A stretch of 64,000 bases of DNA from AP-15 sp963788085 (GCA_963788085.1 CAWBFS010000012.1:62001-126000), one strand, 5' to 3'. Positions 27,446 to 37,529 are shown, counted from the stretch's first letter. Numbers and translations are program-made. The notes: generated by a model from the letters alone, not told the origin.

Positions 27446-27975
27446 TTCCTACTCCCGCCCCGCGTTCCCAACCCGCATTAATATTTTCCGAGGCAAATGC
27501 TTACCGCCAAAACTATGATCGTCGATCATTCATTCACAGCCGGCTATTGCCATCAGAAAACTGCTATAGCACCCAGGCACCAGATTGGCAATGTAGATGT
27601 CGCCTGCCGGTTCGTAGTTAAATATAGCTTATAAAGCTGACGCCCATCGAAGTTTCTCGCATCCGATGTCCAGGGTGGGGCCGCTTGGGCTCCATCTAGC
27701 CCGGCGCACGTTAAAATCGTGCAGCAAACAAAACATGGGAGGTCATGGTGCAGCCCTGCGCTCGGGCCGCTGCGCCAAAATCGCTTCAGCTCGGCCTAAG
27801 ACTGCAATTCTTCCTGATCTCCACTTGCTATGTCGCCCCAAACCCGAAACACTCTGATGATTGCTAATCTTGAAGCCCTTACATTGCAAAAGGATGAACA
27901 AGCCGCGGGTTTCCCGAGCCGTTCGTCGCGGGGCGCGCTTTGGTGAAGCCGCGAGTGAAAGCGGAGGAAGAGCTG
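27446..27975. other. 530-base intergenic region, divergent promoter zone
   Basis: No convincing gene. It separates the minus-strand exopolysaccharide operon from the plus-strand epimerase, so it should contain both promoters. The stretch 27480-27660 is clearly A/T-richer than its surroundings (for example TTAAATATAGCTTATAAAG near 27620), as expected for promoter DNA. Short frames in it have no family features. A Shine-Dalgarno GGAGGAAG at 27963 serves the epimerase. Confidence 0.6.
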
Positions 27976-28783
27976 ATGAAACGAGTCCTGATTACCGGGG
28001 CAGGCGGCGGCATCGGCCGCTCACTGCGGGAGACCTTGCAAGGCCTCTATCCGATCCTGCGGCTTTCTGATCGGGTCGCATTGGCGCCGGCCCGCGAAGG
28101 GGAGGAAGTCGATCGCACCGAACTCTCCGACATGACGGCTGTCGAGCGGATGGTCGCCGACGTCGACGGCATCGTCCACCTCGGCGGGATCTCGGGCGAG
28201 AACGAGTGGCCGGTGATCCTAGAGGGCAACCTCATCGGTCTTTATAATGTCTTCGAGGCGGCACGCCGCGCCGGCGTCAAACGCATCGTCTTCGCCACCA
28301 GCAACCACGCGGTCGGCTTCTATCCGCGCGAGCAGCACATCGACCACCGCGTCGTGCCGCGGCCCGACAGTCGGTACGGGGTCAGCAAAGCCTTCGGCGA
28401 GGCGCTCGCCAGCCTCTATTCCGACAAGCACGGAATTGGCGTGCTGTGCACGCGGATCGGGAATTTCGGAGAGAAGCCGATCGACAAGCGCCGGCTATCG
28501 ATCTGGATCAGCCCGCGCGACTATACCCAACTCGTGCGCATCGGGCTCGAGCATCCCGATGTCCGCTACGAGATCGTCTATGGCGTCTCAAACAACCGGC
28601 GTTCCTGGTACGACAATTCGAACGCCGTGCGGCTCGGCTACCGGCCGCAGGACGATTCCGAGCCCTATGCCGAGGCGGTGCTCGCCGCCGAAGCGGGCCA
28701 GCCGGCCGACCCGATCGCCGAGCATTACCAGGGCGGCACATTCTGCGCCGCCGAGTACACGGCCGAAGACGCCGCGCGACTAA
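27976..28783 (+). CDS. NAD-dependent epimerase/dehydratase (uronate dehydrogenase-like)
   Basis: Extended short-chain dehydrogenase acting on a sugar or sugar acid. The N-terminus VLITGAGGGIGRSLR carries the NAD fingerprint. HLGGISGENEWPVILEGNLIGLYNVFEAAR and the catalytic YGVSKAFGE (YxxxK) follow, then TRIGNFG and the SNNRRSWYDNSNA block seen in uronate-dehydrogenase-like proteins. The ATG at 27976 follows GGAGGAAG. The frame stays open for another ~200 bases, antisense to arsC. The family normally ends just after FCAAEYT, so a one-base change near 28775 and the TAA at 28781 probably give the true end (~268 residues). The substrate is unproven. Confidence 0.8.
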
Positions 28784-28791
28784 GGGCGCGG

Positions 28792-29131
28792 CTAGAGCAC
28801 CGACAGCACGGCCTCTGGCGGCCGCCGAGCGCAGCCTTGCCGCCGGAGACGACGATCGGCCGCTCGACGAGTATCGGGTTCTTGACCATCGCGGCTATCA
28901 GCTCCTCTTCCGGCAAGCTCTTCGGATCGATGCCCGCGGCCGCGGCCTCCTTTTTGCGGACGAGCGCACTCGCCGGCATCTTCAGCTGAGTGAGAAGGTG
29001 CTTCAGCTGGGCCGCCGTATAGGGCGCTTTCAGATATTCGACGATCTCGGGCTCGACGCCCTTTTCGCGCAGCAACGCCAAGGTCTTGCGCGAGGTGTTG
29101 CAGCGCGGGTTGTGGTAGATCGTGACGGCAT
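28792..29131 (-). CDS. arsC: ArsC-family (glutaredoxin-type) arsenate reductase, frameshifted
   Basis: Small thioredoxin-fold reductase of the ArsC/YfgD group. The active-site stretch reads IYHNPRCNTSRKTL, with the nucleophilic Cys. Next come LREKGVEPEIVEYLKAPYT and the closing blocks ALVRKKEA, IAAMVKNPILVERPIVV and GRPPEAVLSVL. The ATG at 29131 is one base out of phase with the active-site region, so a base was probably lost after it. A second break near 28832 leads to the normal stop. No other arsenic gene is near, and many ArsC-like proteins of this group have no proven arsenic role. It lies 42 bases after gcdH, probably in one transcript, and convergent with the epimerase gene. Confidence 0.8.
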
Positions 29132-29173
29132 GGCCTATGTTCCTTGCCGGAGGAGGGGGTTGTGACTGAGGGG

Positions 29174-30392
29174 CTAGCCCGCAAAGGCGGCGATGCCGGT
29201 CTGCGCGCGCCCCAATATCAGGGCGTGGATGTCGTGCGTGCCTTCATAGGTATTGACGGCCTCCAGGTTCATCACGTGGCGGATCACGTGGTACTCGTCG
29301 GCGATGCCGTTGCCGCCGTGCATGTCGCGGGCGGTGCGGGCGATGTCGAGCGCCTTGCCGCAATTGTTGCGCTTCAGGATCGAGACCATCTCGGGCGTGT
29401 CGCGCCCGTCGTCTTTGAGCCGTCCGAGGCGCAGGCAAGCGTGCAGGCCGAGAGTTATTTCGGTCTGCATGTCGACGAGCTTTTTCTGGATCAGCTGGTT
29501 GGCGGCGAGCGGGCGCCCGAACTGCCGGCGGTCGAGCGTATAGTTGCGCGCCGCGTGCCAGCAGAACTCGGCGGCGCCGAGCGAGCCCCAGGCAATCCCG
29601 TAGCGGGCGCTGTTGAGACAGCGAGAACGGGCCGCGCAGCCCGCTGACGCCCGGCAGCAGGTTCTCCTCGGGGACGAACACGTCATCCATGACGATCTCG
29701 CCGGTGACAGACGCGCGCAGGCTGAACTTGCCCTCGATCTTCGGGGCGCTGAGCCCCTTCATGCCCTTTTCCAGGATGAAGCCGCGGATCACTTCGTCCT
29801 CGGTCTTGGCCCACACGACAAAGACATCGGCGATCGGCGAGTTGGTGATCCACATCTTGGCGCCGCGCAGCCGGTAGCCGCCTGGCGCCGCGGTCGCGCG
29901 GGTGGTCATGCCGGCGGGGTCGGACCCGTGGTCGGGCTCGGTCAGCCCAAAGCAGCCGACCCACTCGCCCGACGCCAGCTTGGGCAGGTATTTCTGCCGC
30001 TGCGCCTCGGTGCCGAACGCGTGGATCGGGTGCATGACGAGGCTCGACTGCACACTCATCGCCGAGCGATAGCCGCTGTCGACCCGCTCGACCTCGCGCG
30101 CGATCAGCCCGTAAGAGACGTAATTGACCCCGGCGCAGCCGTAACCCTCGATCGTCGATCCGAGAAAGCCGAGCGCCCCCATCTCGTTCATGATCTCGCG
30201 GTCGAAGCGCTCGTGCCGGTTGGCTTCGAGCACCCGCGGAAAGAGCTTCTCCTGGCAATAGGCGTGCGCGCTGTCGCGCACCATCCGCTCCTCCTCGCTC
30301 AGCGCGTCGTCGAGCAGCAGCGGATCGGCCCAGTCGAAATCGGCGTCCGCCGGAGCGGGGGTCGATTGGGCGAAGAGTGGGGCGGTGGTCAT
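29174..30392 (-). CDS. gcdH: Glutaryl-CoA dehydrogenase, one frameshift
   Basis: Acyl-CoA dehydrogenase family flavoenzyme that oxidises and decarboxylates glutaryl-CoA to crotonyl-CoA in lysine/tryptophan or benzoate degradation. Diagnostic parts are FDWADPLLLDDALSEEERM, SGYRSAMSVQSSLVMHPI with the substrate-binding Arg, CFGLTEPDHGSDPAGM, KMWITNSPIADVFVVWAK, LDRRQFGRPLAANQLIQ, and the catalytic Glu in TYEGTHDIHALILGRA. One base near 29620 breaks the frame (GPFS to CLNSARYGIAWG). The length is about 405 residues. The start is divergent from the PQQ dehydrogenase gene, 190 bases away. Confidence 0.92.
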
Positions 30393-30581
30393 CGAAGATC
30401 TCGCAGGTCGGCGGTCGGATGCCCCATTATAAAGCCTCGAACCGGGTTGAGCATCTCCCGTCCGGCCGGTTTGTTTCGCGGCAGTGAAGATGGTTATTGA
30501 AACGGACCGGCGCTCGTGATCGGATTACCCAGGCGCTTGTCCACATCAGGAGACGAGTGGTCTTCATCGGGGGAGGAAACG

Positions 30582-32305
30582 ATGCTCGGGCAAGTCGCAA
30601 GGGTAACCGGGATGGTCGTCCTGGCGATCGGAATGACGATCGGCGGACCGATGGCGATCGCTCAGCCGGTCGACACGGCGCTGATCGATGCGGGCAGCGC
30701 AAATGACTGGCTGACCTATCACGGATCTTACAAATCTTATCACTACAGCCCGCTCGACCAGATCAACACGGGTAATGTGCGTGATCTCGAGGTCGCGTGG
30801 ATTCACGTCCCTGGCCGCTCTACCCGCGGGCTGCAATCGATGCCGCTCGCCGTCGACGGCGTGCTCTATTACACCGGCTCGCACAGCCGAACCTTTGCGC
30901 TCGACGGCGCCACCGGGAAGGTGATCTGGTCTTACATTCCCGAGCTCGACGAGGCGCTGGTCGCCCGGCAGACCCACTCCCCCTACAATCGCGGCGCGGC
31001 CATCGGCGAGGGCAAAGTATTTGTCGGGACGGTCGACGGGCGGCTTATCGCCCTCGACATGAAGACCGGCAAGCCGCTTTGGGACACCAAGCTGATCAAC
31101 TCGCAGAAGCTCACCGTCGGGTTCACCGGCGCCCCGCTTTATGCAAAGGGTACGGTCGTGATCGGCGCCCAGGGCGGCGAGTGGCCCTATCGCGGCCCGA
31201 TCTGCGGCGTCGACGCCGCAACCGGCCAGAAGAAATGGGAGTTTCTCACTGTCGGCGGCACGGACGAGCGCTGAAGACCTGGGGCAACGAGTCCTGGAGG
31301 ACCGGTGGTGGCGGCGGCTGGATGCCCGGCACTTTCGACACAGCCAGCAATACGGTGTGGTGGGGTACCGCCAACCCGGCGCCGCTCTACGACTGGTCCG
31401 GTCCGGATTACAGGACGAGTGGTGCCCGGCCGGGCGACAATCTTTACACGACGTCGGTGATCGGGCTCGATGTCGATACCGGACAGCTCAAATTCTATCA
31501 CCAGGAGCTGCCGCACGATACGTGGGATTTCGACAGCGCCGTCGGTGAATTCGTGATGCTGGACCGCGACGGCAAGCATTACGTCGTCCATCCGAACAAG
31601 AGCGGCTTCATTTTTGTTTACGATCGTGCGGACGCGAAGGTCCAGAACGTATGGCCGCTCGTCAAGAACATCAACTTCGTGAAGACGATCGACCCGAAGA
31701 CTGGGGAGCTGATCGGCCGCCGCGACTTTCAGGCGGGCAAGGTCGCCGAGCCCCTTTGCCCGCACATTTCGGGCGGGGTCAGCTGGAACTCAGGCTCCTA
31801 CAATCCGGCGACGGGGATGTACTACAAGCTGGGCCAGGAATGGTGCATGACGCTCGAAGTGGTGAAGACGACCCCGATCACCGAACCGCAGGCGCAATTG
31901 AACCTCGGTGCCACCTTCAAGATCGCGCCGCCGCCGGGAGGCGAGATCTACGGCCACCTCGATGCGCGCGACCCGATAACCGGCGTCAAGAAATGGGAGG
32001 TGCGGTTTCCCGAGCCGCCGCTTGCGAGCATCATGTCGACCGCCGGCAATCTGGTGTTCGTCCCCAATTCGCGGGGCACGGTGCACGCCTATAACGCGAC
32101 AACCGGGGCCGAGCTGTGGAGCCACGGCGACGGTCTCGGGCATCAGGGCGGCATCATCAGCTACGCAGCCGGCGGCAAGCAGTACGTCGCTGTCGTGGCG
32201 GGCTTTGGCGGCATGGCCAGTGACGACTACGCCCCAACTTTCGGCGAGCCCTACAAGAGCATGCCGCGGGACGAGGGCGTGCTTGTCGTCTATGGCCTGA
32301 AATAG
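30582..32305 (+). CDS. PQQ-dependent alcohol/methanol-type dehydrogenase with DxD (lanthanide-type) motif, one frameshift
   Basis: Periplasmic eight-bladed quinoprotein that oxidises an alcohol or aldehyde and passes electrons to cytochrome c. A signal peptide (MVVLAIGMTIGGPMAIAQ) is followed by WLTYHGSYKSYHYSPLDQIN and repeated W-type propeller motifs. Metal ligands can be aligned to MxaF/XoxF: Glu in GAQGGEWPYRG, Asn in GTANPAP, catalytic Asp in the WDFD motif at 31526. A second Asp two residues later (31532) is the signature of lanthanide-dependent enzymes. The vicinal Cys-Cys pair of methanol dehydrogenases is absent (THSPYNRG instead). One G seems missing near 31268. The ATG at 30582 follows GGGAGG. 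The substrate is unknown. Confidence 0.88.
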
Positions 32306-32370
32306 GCCACGGAGGCTGCCCGACGCTCGTTTTTCAGACGTGGCCGTGGCTTGCCGGCCTTAGTGTCGCG

Positions 32371-32664
32371 TTGAGCGCCATCGCGGCGATGACGCAGCCC
32401 GCGACCAGCCCGTCCGGGCTGTCCACCATCGATGTCCAGGCGTTGTTTGCCTCGACTTGCGGTTTCTGCCATGGCGATGGGGGGCGCGCCGCCGGAAAAG
32501 GCCCGCAACTGATGGGGACGCAACGAACCGACGAGTTCCTCCGCGACCGCATCAAGAACGGCAAGGAGGGCGCGATGCCGGCCTTTGGTCAGATGCTCAG
32601 CGACGCCGATATCGACGCGATCGTCAAATACATCCGCGAGCTCAAACCCGAGGGCCAGGTATGA
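32371..32664 (+). CDS. Cytochrome c, small c-type (partner of the PQQ dehydrogenase)
   Basis: Monohaem cytochrome c with haem site CGFCH and an axial Met in GAMPAFGQMLSDADIDAIVKYIREL. The mature part starts about STIDVQALFASTC. Presumed electron acceptor of the preceding quinoprotein. The start is uncertain. The frame is open upstream and encodes a signal-peptide-like stretch (VFQTWPWLAGLSVALSAIAAM), but it has no ATG or GTG. Only a TTG at 32371 lies inside it, so a base may be missing near the true start. A GGAGG at 32311 could be its ribosome site. The stop overlaps the next gene (ATGA). Confidence 0.82.
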   Translation: MSAIAAMTQPATSPSGLSTIDVQALFASTCGFCHGDGGRAAGKGPQLMGTQRTDEFLRDRIKNGKEGAMPAFGQMLSDADIDAIVKYIRELKPEGQV

Positions 32665-33437
32665 GGCTGACGCTCCGCATCCTCAGCTTGGCCATTGCCT
32701 GCTCCATCTGGCAAATCGACGCTGCTCCAGCGCGGTCGCTGGAGATGATCCGAGCCGCCGGCGCGCTCCATCTCTGCGCTCATCCCAATTCCCTGCCCTA
32801 CGCCAGCAAAGCAGGGAACCCGCCGGGGTTTCAGATCGAGCTCGGCGAGATGCTTGCCGAAGAGCTCGGCGTCTCGTTGGTGATGGAGTGGATTGTCGTC
32901 CCCTCCCAGGTCTTCCGGGCGGATTGCGATATCATCCTCGACGCGATTGCCGATCCCGAGGCGCAGGCCGATACCGGGCTGAGAATCTCCAAACCCTATT
33001 ATCGCAGCGGCGTGGGGTTGGCGGTGCCGCGCGAGAGCGCCATCACCGCCTTTGCCAGCCTGAACGACCACACCAAGGTTGGCGTGCAGGTCGGTTCTGT
33101 CGCAGCCATGTTGCTCAACCAACGGCACGTGCGAACCTCTACCTTTGGTTTCGAAGAGGACATGCTCGCGGCCCTCGCAGCGGGGGAGATCGATGCCGCC
33201 GCGGTGACCCCGCTTTCCGCCGCCTACTACAATCTGACCCATCCTTCCGAGGGATTCGCGATCCTGCCGCCGGACGAGGCGGAGCGCGACCTCGTCTGGA
33301 ATGCGGCGGTCGGGATTCGTAAGCCGGACGAGCAGCTCCTCGCGGCGATCGACGCGGCGCTCGATCGGCTTCGCGCAGACGGCACGGTTGAAACGATTTA
33401 CGCGAAATACGGCATCTCACTGCGGCCGCCACGGTAG
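32661..33437 (+). CDS. Quinoprotein dehydrogenase-associated periplasmic binding protein (XoxJ/MxaJ-like)
   Basis: Family 3 solute-binding fold, 258 residues, with signal peptide RLTLRILSLAIACSIWQIDAAPARS. It has the HLCAHPNSLPYASKAGNPPGFQIELGEMLAEELG block typical of proteins encoded with PQQ dehydrogenases. Later blocks are DTGLRISKPYYRSGVGLAVPR and VGVQVGSVAAMLL. The closing stretch is DGTVETIYAKYGI. In MxaJ/XoxJ such proteins are thought to help activate or mature the dehydrogenase rather than import a solute. Gene order dehydrogenase-cytochrome-binding protein with ATGA overlap supports the same role here. The frame is intact. Confidence 0.85.
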   Translation: MRLTLRILSLAIACSIWQIDAAPARSLEMIRAAGALHLCAHPNSLPYASKAGNPPGFQIELGEMLAEELGVSLVMEWIVVPSQVFRADCDIILDAIADPEAQADTGLRISKPYYRSGVGLAVPRESAITAFASLNDHTKVGVQVGSVAAMLLNQRHVRTSTFGFEEDMLAALAAGEIDAAAVTPLSAAYYNLTHPSEGFAILPPDEAERDLVWNAAVGIRKPDEQLLAAIDAALDRLRADGTVETIYAKYGISLRPPR

Positions 33438-33552
33438 CGTAATGAAACAAATGCCCCGCACTCGTTCGGCGGGGCTGCCTTGCGATTGCAACCGGCTTGC
33501 GCATAAGGTTTGCGCCGGTGTGGGCGAGGCCGGCCAACGTCATCGGTCAGGG

Positions 33553-34467
33553 ATGGCATATTTTCTGCAGCAGCTGATCAACGGTCTGACCCTGGGATCG
33601 ATCTATGGGTTGATCGCGATCGGCTACACGATGGTGTACGGCATCATCGGCATGATCAATTTCGCCCATGGCGAGATCTACATGGTCGGCGCCTTTATCT
33701 CGATCATTGCTTTTCTGGTGCTGGGCCTGGCCGGCGTCACTTATGTTCCGCTCGCTTTGGCGATCGTCCTGATGACGACGATGTTCTTCACGTCGATTTA
33801 TGGCTGGGCGGTCGAGCGGATCGCCTACCGCCCGCTGCGCGGCTCGTTTCGCCTGGCGCCGCTGATCTCGGCGATCGGCATGTCGATCTTTCTGCAGAAT
33901 TACGTGCAGATCTTCCAGGGCGCGCGGGTCAAACCGATGCCGCCCGTCGTCCAGGGCGGGTTCACGGTTTTCGAAAGCGGCGGCTTTGCGGTTCGACTCA
34001 GCTATTTGCAGCTCCTCATCATGCTGCTGACCCTGGCGCTGATGATCGGCTTCACGACCTTGATCGCGGCGACGCCGCTCGGCCGGGCGCAGCGAGCCTG
34101 CGAGCAGGATATGAGGATGGCGGCGTTGCTCGGCGTCGATGTCGACCGGGTGATCTCGCTGACCTTTGTGATGGGCGCGGCGCTCGCCGCGGTCGCCGGG
34201 CTGATGGTCACCCTCTATTACGGCGTCGTCGATTTCTTCATCGGCTTCCTCGCCGGCGTCAAGGCGTTCACCGCCGCCGTCCTCGGCGGCATCGGATCAC
34301 TGCCGGGAGCGATGCTCGGCGGCATCCTGATCGGCCTGATCGAGGCTTTCTGGTCAGGGTATTTCTCGGTCGAATACAAGGATGTCTCGGTTTTCGTCGT
34401 GCTCATCCTGGTGCTGGTCTTTTGTCCGACCGGCCTGCTCGGCCGGCCCGAGGTGGAGAAGGTTTAA
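33553..34467 (+). CDS. livH: Branched-chain amino acid-type ABC transporter permease LivH
   Basis: Membrane permease of a HAAT-family importer, 304 residues and about eight helices. The N-terminus FLQQLINGLTLGSIYGLIAIGYTMVYGIIGMINFAHGEIYM is diagnostic. The cytoplasmic loop ATPLGRAQRACEQDMRMAALLGVDVDRV carries the EAA-like ABC contact, followed by GFLAGVKAFTAAVLGGIGSLPGAMLGG. It begins 115 bases after the binding-protein gene. Its TAA overlaps the livM ATG (TAATG). The frame is intact. The real substrate may differ from branched-chain amino acids. Confidence 0.93.
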   Translation: MAYFLQQLINGLTLGSIYGLIAIGYTMVYGIIGMINFAHGEIYMVGAFISIIAFLVLGLAGVTYVPLALAIVLMTTMFFTSIYGWAVERIAYRPLRGSFRLAPLISAIGMSIFLQNYVQIFQGARVKPMPPVVQGGFTVFESGGFAVRLSYLQLLIMLLTLALMIGFTTLIAATPLGRAQRACEQDMRMAALLGVDVDRVISLTFVMGAALAAVAGLMVTLYYGVVDFFIGFLAGVKAFTAAVLGGIGSLPGAMLGGILIGLIEAFWSGYFSVEYKDVSVFVVLILVLVFCPTGLLGRPEVEKV

Positions 34468-35782
34468 TGACGGCTGCCTCAGGGCTCGCCGTCGACAACT
34501 CAGCTGAGCCGCCGGTCGTCTGGGTCCCACTCCTCAAGGACGCCGTTCTCGCAGCATTGGTCGCCGTCCTTCTCGCTCTGCCGCTGGTAGGCCTGCAGAC
34601 CTATGACATCGGCGGCGGCGCTCTCGGCATCCGCACCCATTTCGATTGGGTCGCAGTTGCCGGCGCAGCGGTATTTGCCGGCCGCCTCGCGTTGCGCGTG
34701 CTTCAGCAGCTCTATCGAACCCGGCCAAGCGGCAGGGCAAGGGTGCTCACGTCCCTCGCCGCCTGGGGCAATCGCCAGGTCGCTGCCGATCACCCTTGTC
34801 GGGATCGGGTTTGCTGTCGCCCTGCCTTTCCTGCCGTTCTCGTCGCGCTATCTGGTCGATCTCGGCACGACCGTGCTGATCTATGTGATGCTCGGCTGGG
34901 GTCTCAATGTCGTCGTCGGGCTGGCGGGATTGCTCGATCTCGGCTACGTCGCGTTTTATGCGGTCGGCGCCTATACTTTTGCGTCTGCTGGCGCGCGACC
35001 TCGGCTTTAGCGTTCTGGGAAGCGTTGCCGTTCTCCGGTCTGGTGGCGGCGAGCTTTGGGATCATCCTCGGCTTTCCGGTATTGCGCCTGCGCGGCGACT
35101 ATCTCGCGATCGTCACGCTCGGCTTTGGCGAGATCATCCGCATCGTATTGTTGAACTGGGCCCCGCTAACCGGCGGCCCGAACGGCATCTCGAGAGATCC
35201 CGCGGCCATCCTTCTTCGGTTTGCCATTCGCCCGCTCGGCGCCTGAAGGGGCTACCACCTTTCATCAATTCTTCGGGCTCGAATTCTCGCCCGACCAGCG
35301 CGTCATCTTTCTCTATTTCGTGATCCTGGCGATGGCGCTGGTGACCAACGCCTTCACGCTGCGGATCCGCCAATTGCCGATCGGGCGGGCGTGGGAGGCC
35401 TTGCGCGAGGACGAGGTGGCCTGCCGTGCGCTCGGCATCAACCCGACCACCGTCAAGCTCTCCGCCTTTGCGATCGGCGCGATGTTCGGCGGATTTGCCG
35501 GCTGCTTTTTCGCGACGCGGCAGGGCTTTATCAGCCCGGAGAGCTTTACCTTCATCGAATTCGGCGACGATCCTCGCGATTGTCGTGCTCGGCGGGATGG
35601 GGAGCCAGATGGGGGTCGTGCTGGCGGCGATCCTGCTCGTCAGCCTGCCCGAATTCGGCCGAGCCTTTGCCGAGTTCCGCATGTTGATTTTTGGCGCAGC
35701 GATGGTCGGCGTCATGGTATGGCGGCCGCGTGGGCTGATCGCCCATCGTGAGCCGACGTTACGCCTCGGCATTAGCCGATGA
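34467..35782 (+). CDS. livM: Branched-chain amino acid-type ABC transporter permease LivM, four frameshifts
   Basis: Second permease of the HAAT importer. The first ~100 residues form the extra N-terminal hydrophobic domain of LivM proteins (AVLAALVAVLLALPLVGLQTYDIGG). The core shows YVMLGWGLNVVVGLAGLLDLGYVAFYAVGAYTFA, LRLRGDYLAIVTLGFGEIIRIVLLNW, EDEVACRALGINPTTVKLSAFAIGAMFGGFAGCFFA and VVLGGMGSQMGVVLAAILL. No single frame holds it: breaks are near 34765, 34985, 35215 and 35563. It overlaps livG by ATGA. All conserved blocks survive, so sequence error is likely. Confidence 0.87.
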
Positions 35783-36669
35783 CCGGCGCCGGGAGCGCGG
35801 TCCCACTGCTTGCGGTCGAAAATCTGACGATGCGCTTCGGCGGGCTGGTTGCGGTCGATGATGTTTCCTTTGCCGCCTATCGCGGTGAGATCACCGCGAT
35901 CATCGGGCCGAACGGCGCCGGCAAAACCACCGTCTTCAACTGCCTGACCGGCTTCTACCGGCCGAGCGCCGGACGGCTCGCCATGCACAGGGGCAGCGAG
36001 ATCCTGCGGCTCGAGCGCATCGAAGGGTTCCGCATTGTGCGCCGCGCCGGCATTGCCCGCACCTTTCAGAACATCCGGCTGTTCGCCGGGATGACCGTTC
36101 TGGAAAACCTGATCGTCGCCCAACACAACCCGCTGATGAAAGCGAGCGTCTTTTCGCTCGCCGGGCTCATCGGCCTCCCGCGTTACCGCGCCGCGGAGCG
36201 GGCCGCCGTCGAGCGCGCGCGGCATTGGCTCGACCGGATCGGCTTGACCGACCGCGCCGACTGGCTGGCGGCGGCGCTGCCCTACGGCGCGCAACGCCGG
36301 CTGGAGATCGCCCGAGCGTTGTGCACCGGCCCCGCCCTCTTGTGCCTCGACGAGCCCGCCGCCGGTCTCAATCCGCGCGAATCCGCCGAGCTCAACGATC
36401 TGCTGCTCGGCGTACGTGACGAGGAGCAGATCGGCATCCTGCTGATCGAGCACGACATGAGCGTCGTGATGGGCATTTCGGACCACGTGATCGTGCTCGA
36501 TTACGGCCGCAAGATCGCCGACGGCACTCCGGCCGAGGTGCGCGCCGACCCCGAAGTGATCAAGGCCTATCTCGGAGAGGACGAAATCGAGAATGTCGAA
36601 GAAACCGGGCTCAGTGCAGTCACGCGTGCAGCGAGACGCGCCCTGCGGGCGCTCCTCAGCATGAGGTAG
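35779..36669 (+). CDS. livG: ABC transporter ATP-binding protein LivG
   Basis: First ATPase of the HAAT importer, 296 residues. It carries Walker A GPNGAGKTTVFNCLTGFYRP, the LivG-specific ARTFQNIRLFAGMTVLENLIVAQH, signature region LPYGAQRRLEIARALC, Walker B LLCLDEPAAGLNP and switch LLIEHDMSVVMGISDHV. A C-terminal tail of about 40 residues (VEETGLSAVTRAARRALRALL) is longer than usual. The start overlaps livM in ATGA. The frame is intact. Confidence 0.94.
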   Translation: MTGAGSAVPLLAVENLTMRFGGLVAVDDVSFAAYRGEITAIIGPNGAGKTTVFNCLTGFYRPSAGRLAMHRGSEILRLERIEGFRIVRRAGIARTFQNIRLFAGMTVLENLIVAQHNPLMKASVFSLAGLIGLPRYRAAERAAVERARHWLDRIGLTDRADWLAAALPYGAQRRLEIARALCTGPALLCLDEPAAGLNPRESAELNDLLLGVRDEEQIGILLIEHDMSVVMGISDHVIVLDYGRKIADGTPAEVRADPEVIKAYLGEDEIENVEETGLSAVTRAARRALRALLSMR

Positions 36670-36689
36670 GCCGCTGATGGCATTAACGA

Positions 36690-36762
36690 ACCAATGCCTC
36701 ATCCCGAGGAGGCCGCGAAGCGGCTCGTCTCCAAGGGCGGAGACGCTCTCCGGATGAGTCTC
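36690..36762. repeat. Intergenic palindromic repeat between livG and livF
   Basis: CCTCATCCCGAGGAGGCC at 36699 and the later CTCTCCGGATGAG form the ends of an imperfect inverted repeat, with a CCGCGAAGCGG core and GTCTCCAAGGGCGGAGAC inside. This is the CTCATCC...GGATGAG class of rhizobial-type intergenic repeats. It interrupts the liv operon and could modulate expression of livF and livK. Confidence 0.6.
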
Positions 36763-36764
36763 TG

Positions 36765-37480
36765 ATGCTCACGATCTCGCGAGGTCCACGCCTTCTATGG
36801 CAACATCGAAGCGCTGCAGAGGGGTCGATCTCGAGGTCGGCGCCGGCGAGATCGTCGCTTTGATCGGCGCCAACGGCGCCGGCAAATCGACCTTGCTGAT
36901 GACGGTTTGCGGCCGGCCGCGGGCAGCGCGCGGCCGGGTTCTGTTCGACGGGCGAGACATCACCCGGCTCGAGACCTTCGAAATCGTCCGGCGCGGGATC
37001 GCCCAGGCGCCGGAAGGGCGACGAATCTTTCCGCGGATGACCGTGCTCGAAAACCTGCAGATGGGGGCGACTTCCGCCGATCCTGGCTGCTTCGACGAGG
37101 ATCTCGCCCGCGTTTTCGGGTTGTTCCCGATCCTGCACCAGCGGCAAGGACAGCGCGGCGGCACCTTGTCTGGAGGCGAGCAGCAGATGCTGGCGATTGG
37201 GCGCGCATTGATGAGCCGGCCCCGCCTCCTGCTGCTCGATGAGCCGTCGCTCGGCCTGGCGCCGCTGATCGTCAAGCAGATCTTCGGCGTCATCCGCGAG
37301 ATCAACGAGCGGCAGAACATGACTGTTCTCCTGGTCGAGCAGAACGCCCACCACGCGCTGCGCCTGGCCCATCGCGGTTATGTGATGCAGACCGGACGGA
37401 TCACCGTGAGCGGCACCGGGCCCGAACTCCTGGCCGACCCCGAGGTCCGGTCCGCCTATCTCGAAGGAGGTCGGCAGTGA
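36765..37480 (+). CDS. livF: ABC transporter ATP-binding protein LivF, N-terminal frameshifts
   Basis: Second ATPase of the HAAT importer. From ATG 36765 (MLTIS) the frame breaks near 36780 to give EVHAFYGNIEAL and again near 36828 to give RGVDLEVGAGEIVALIGANGAGKSTLL. These are the normal first 45 residues of LivF split over three frames. The remainder is intact: QAPEGRRIFPRMTVLENLQMGA, signature LSGGEQQMLAIGRALMSRP, Walker B LLLLDEPSLGLAP, VEQNAHHALRLAHRGYVMQTGRI. An internal ATG at 36797 opens the long frame but would delete the start of the nucleotide-binding fold. Confidence 0.9.
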
Positions 37481-37529
37481 GCATTCGGTCGTGCTAGAGT
37501 TAACTCGAACGCAGTAACGGGGAGATCTC

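Noticed and set aside
27446..27975. A small gene at about 27666-27857 in the EPS-epimerase gap
   Set aside because: No ribosome site, no family resemblance and composition unlike coding sequence; it looks like promoter DNA.
28784..28989. C-terminal extension of the epimerase frame
   Set aside because: It lies antisense to arsC and is not part of the family; the gene more likely ends at 28783.
35134..36702. Long minus-strand frame of 522 codons across livM-livG
   Set aside because: It is antisense to clearly coding ABC transporter genes and has a shadow-type composition.
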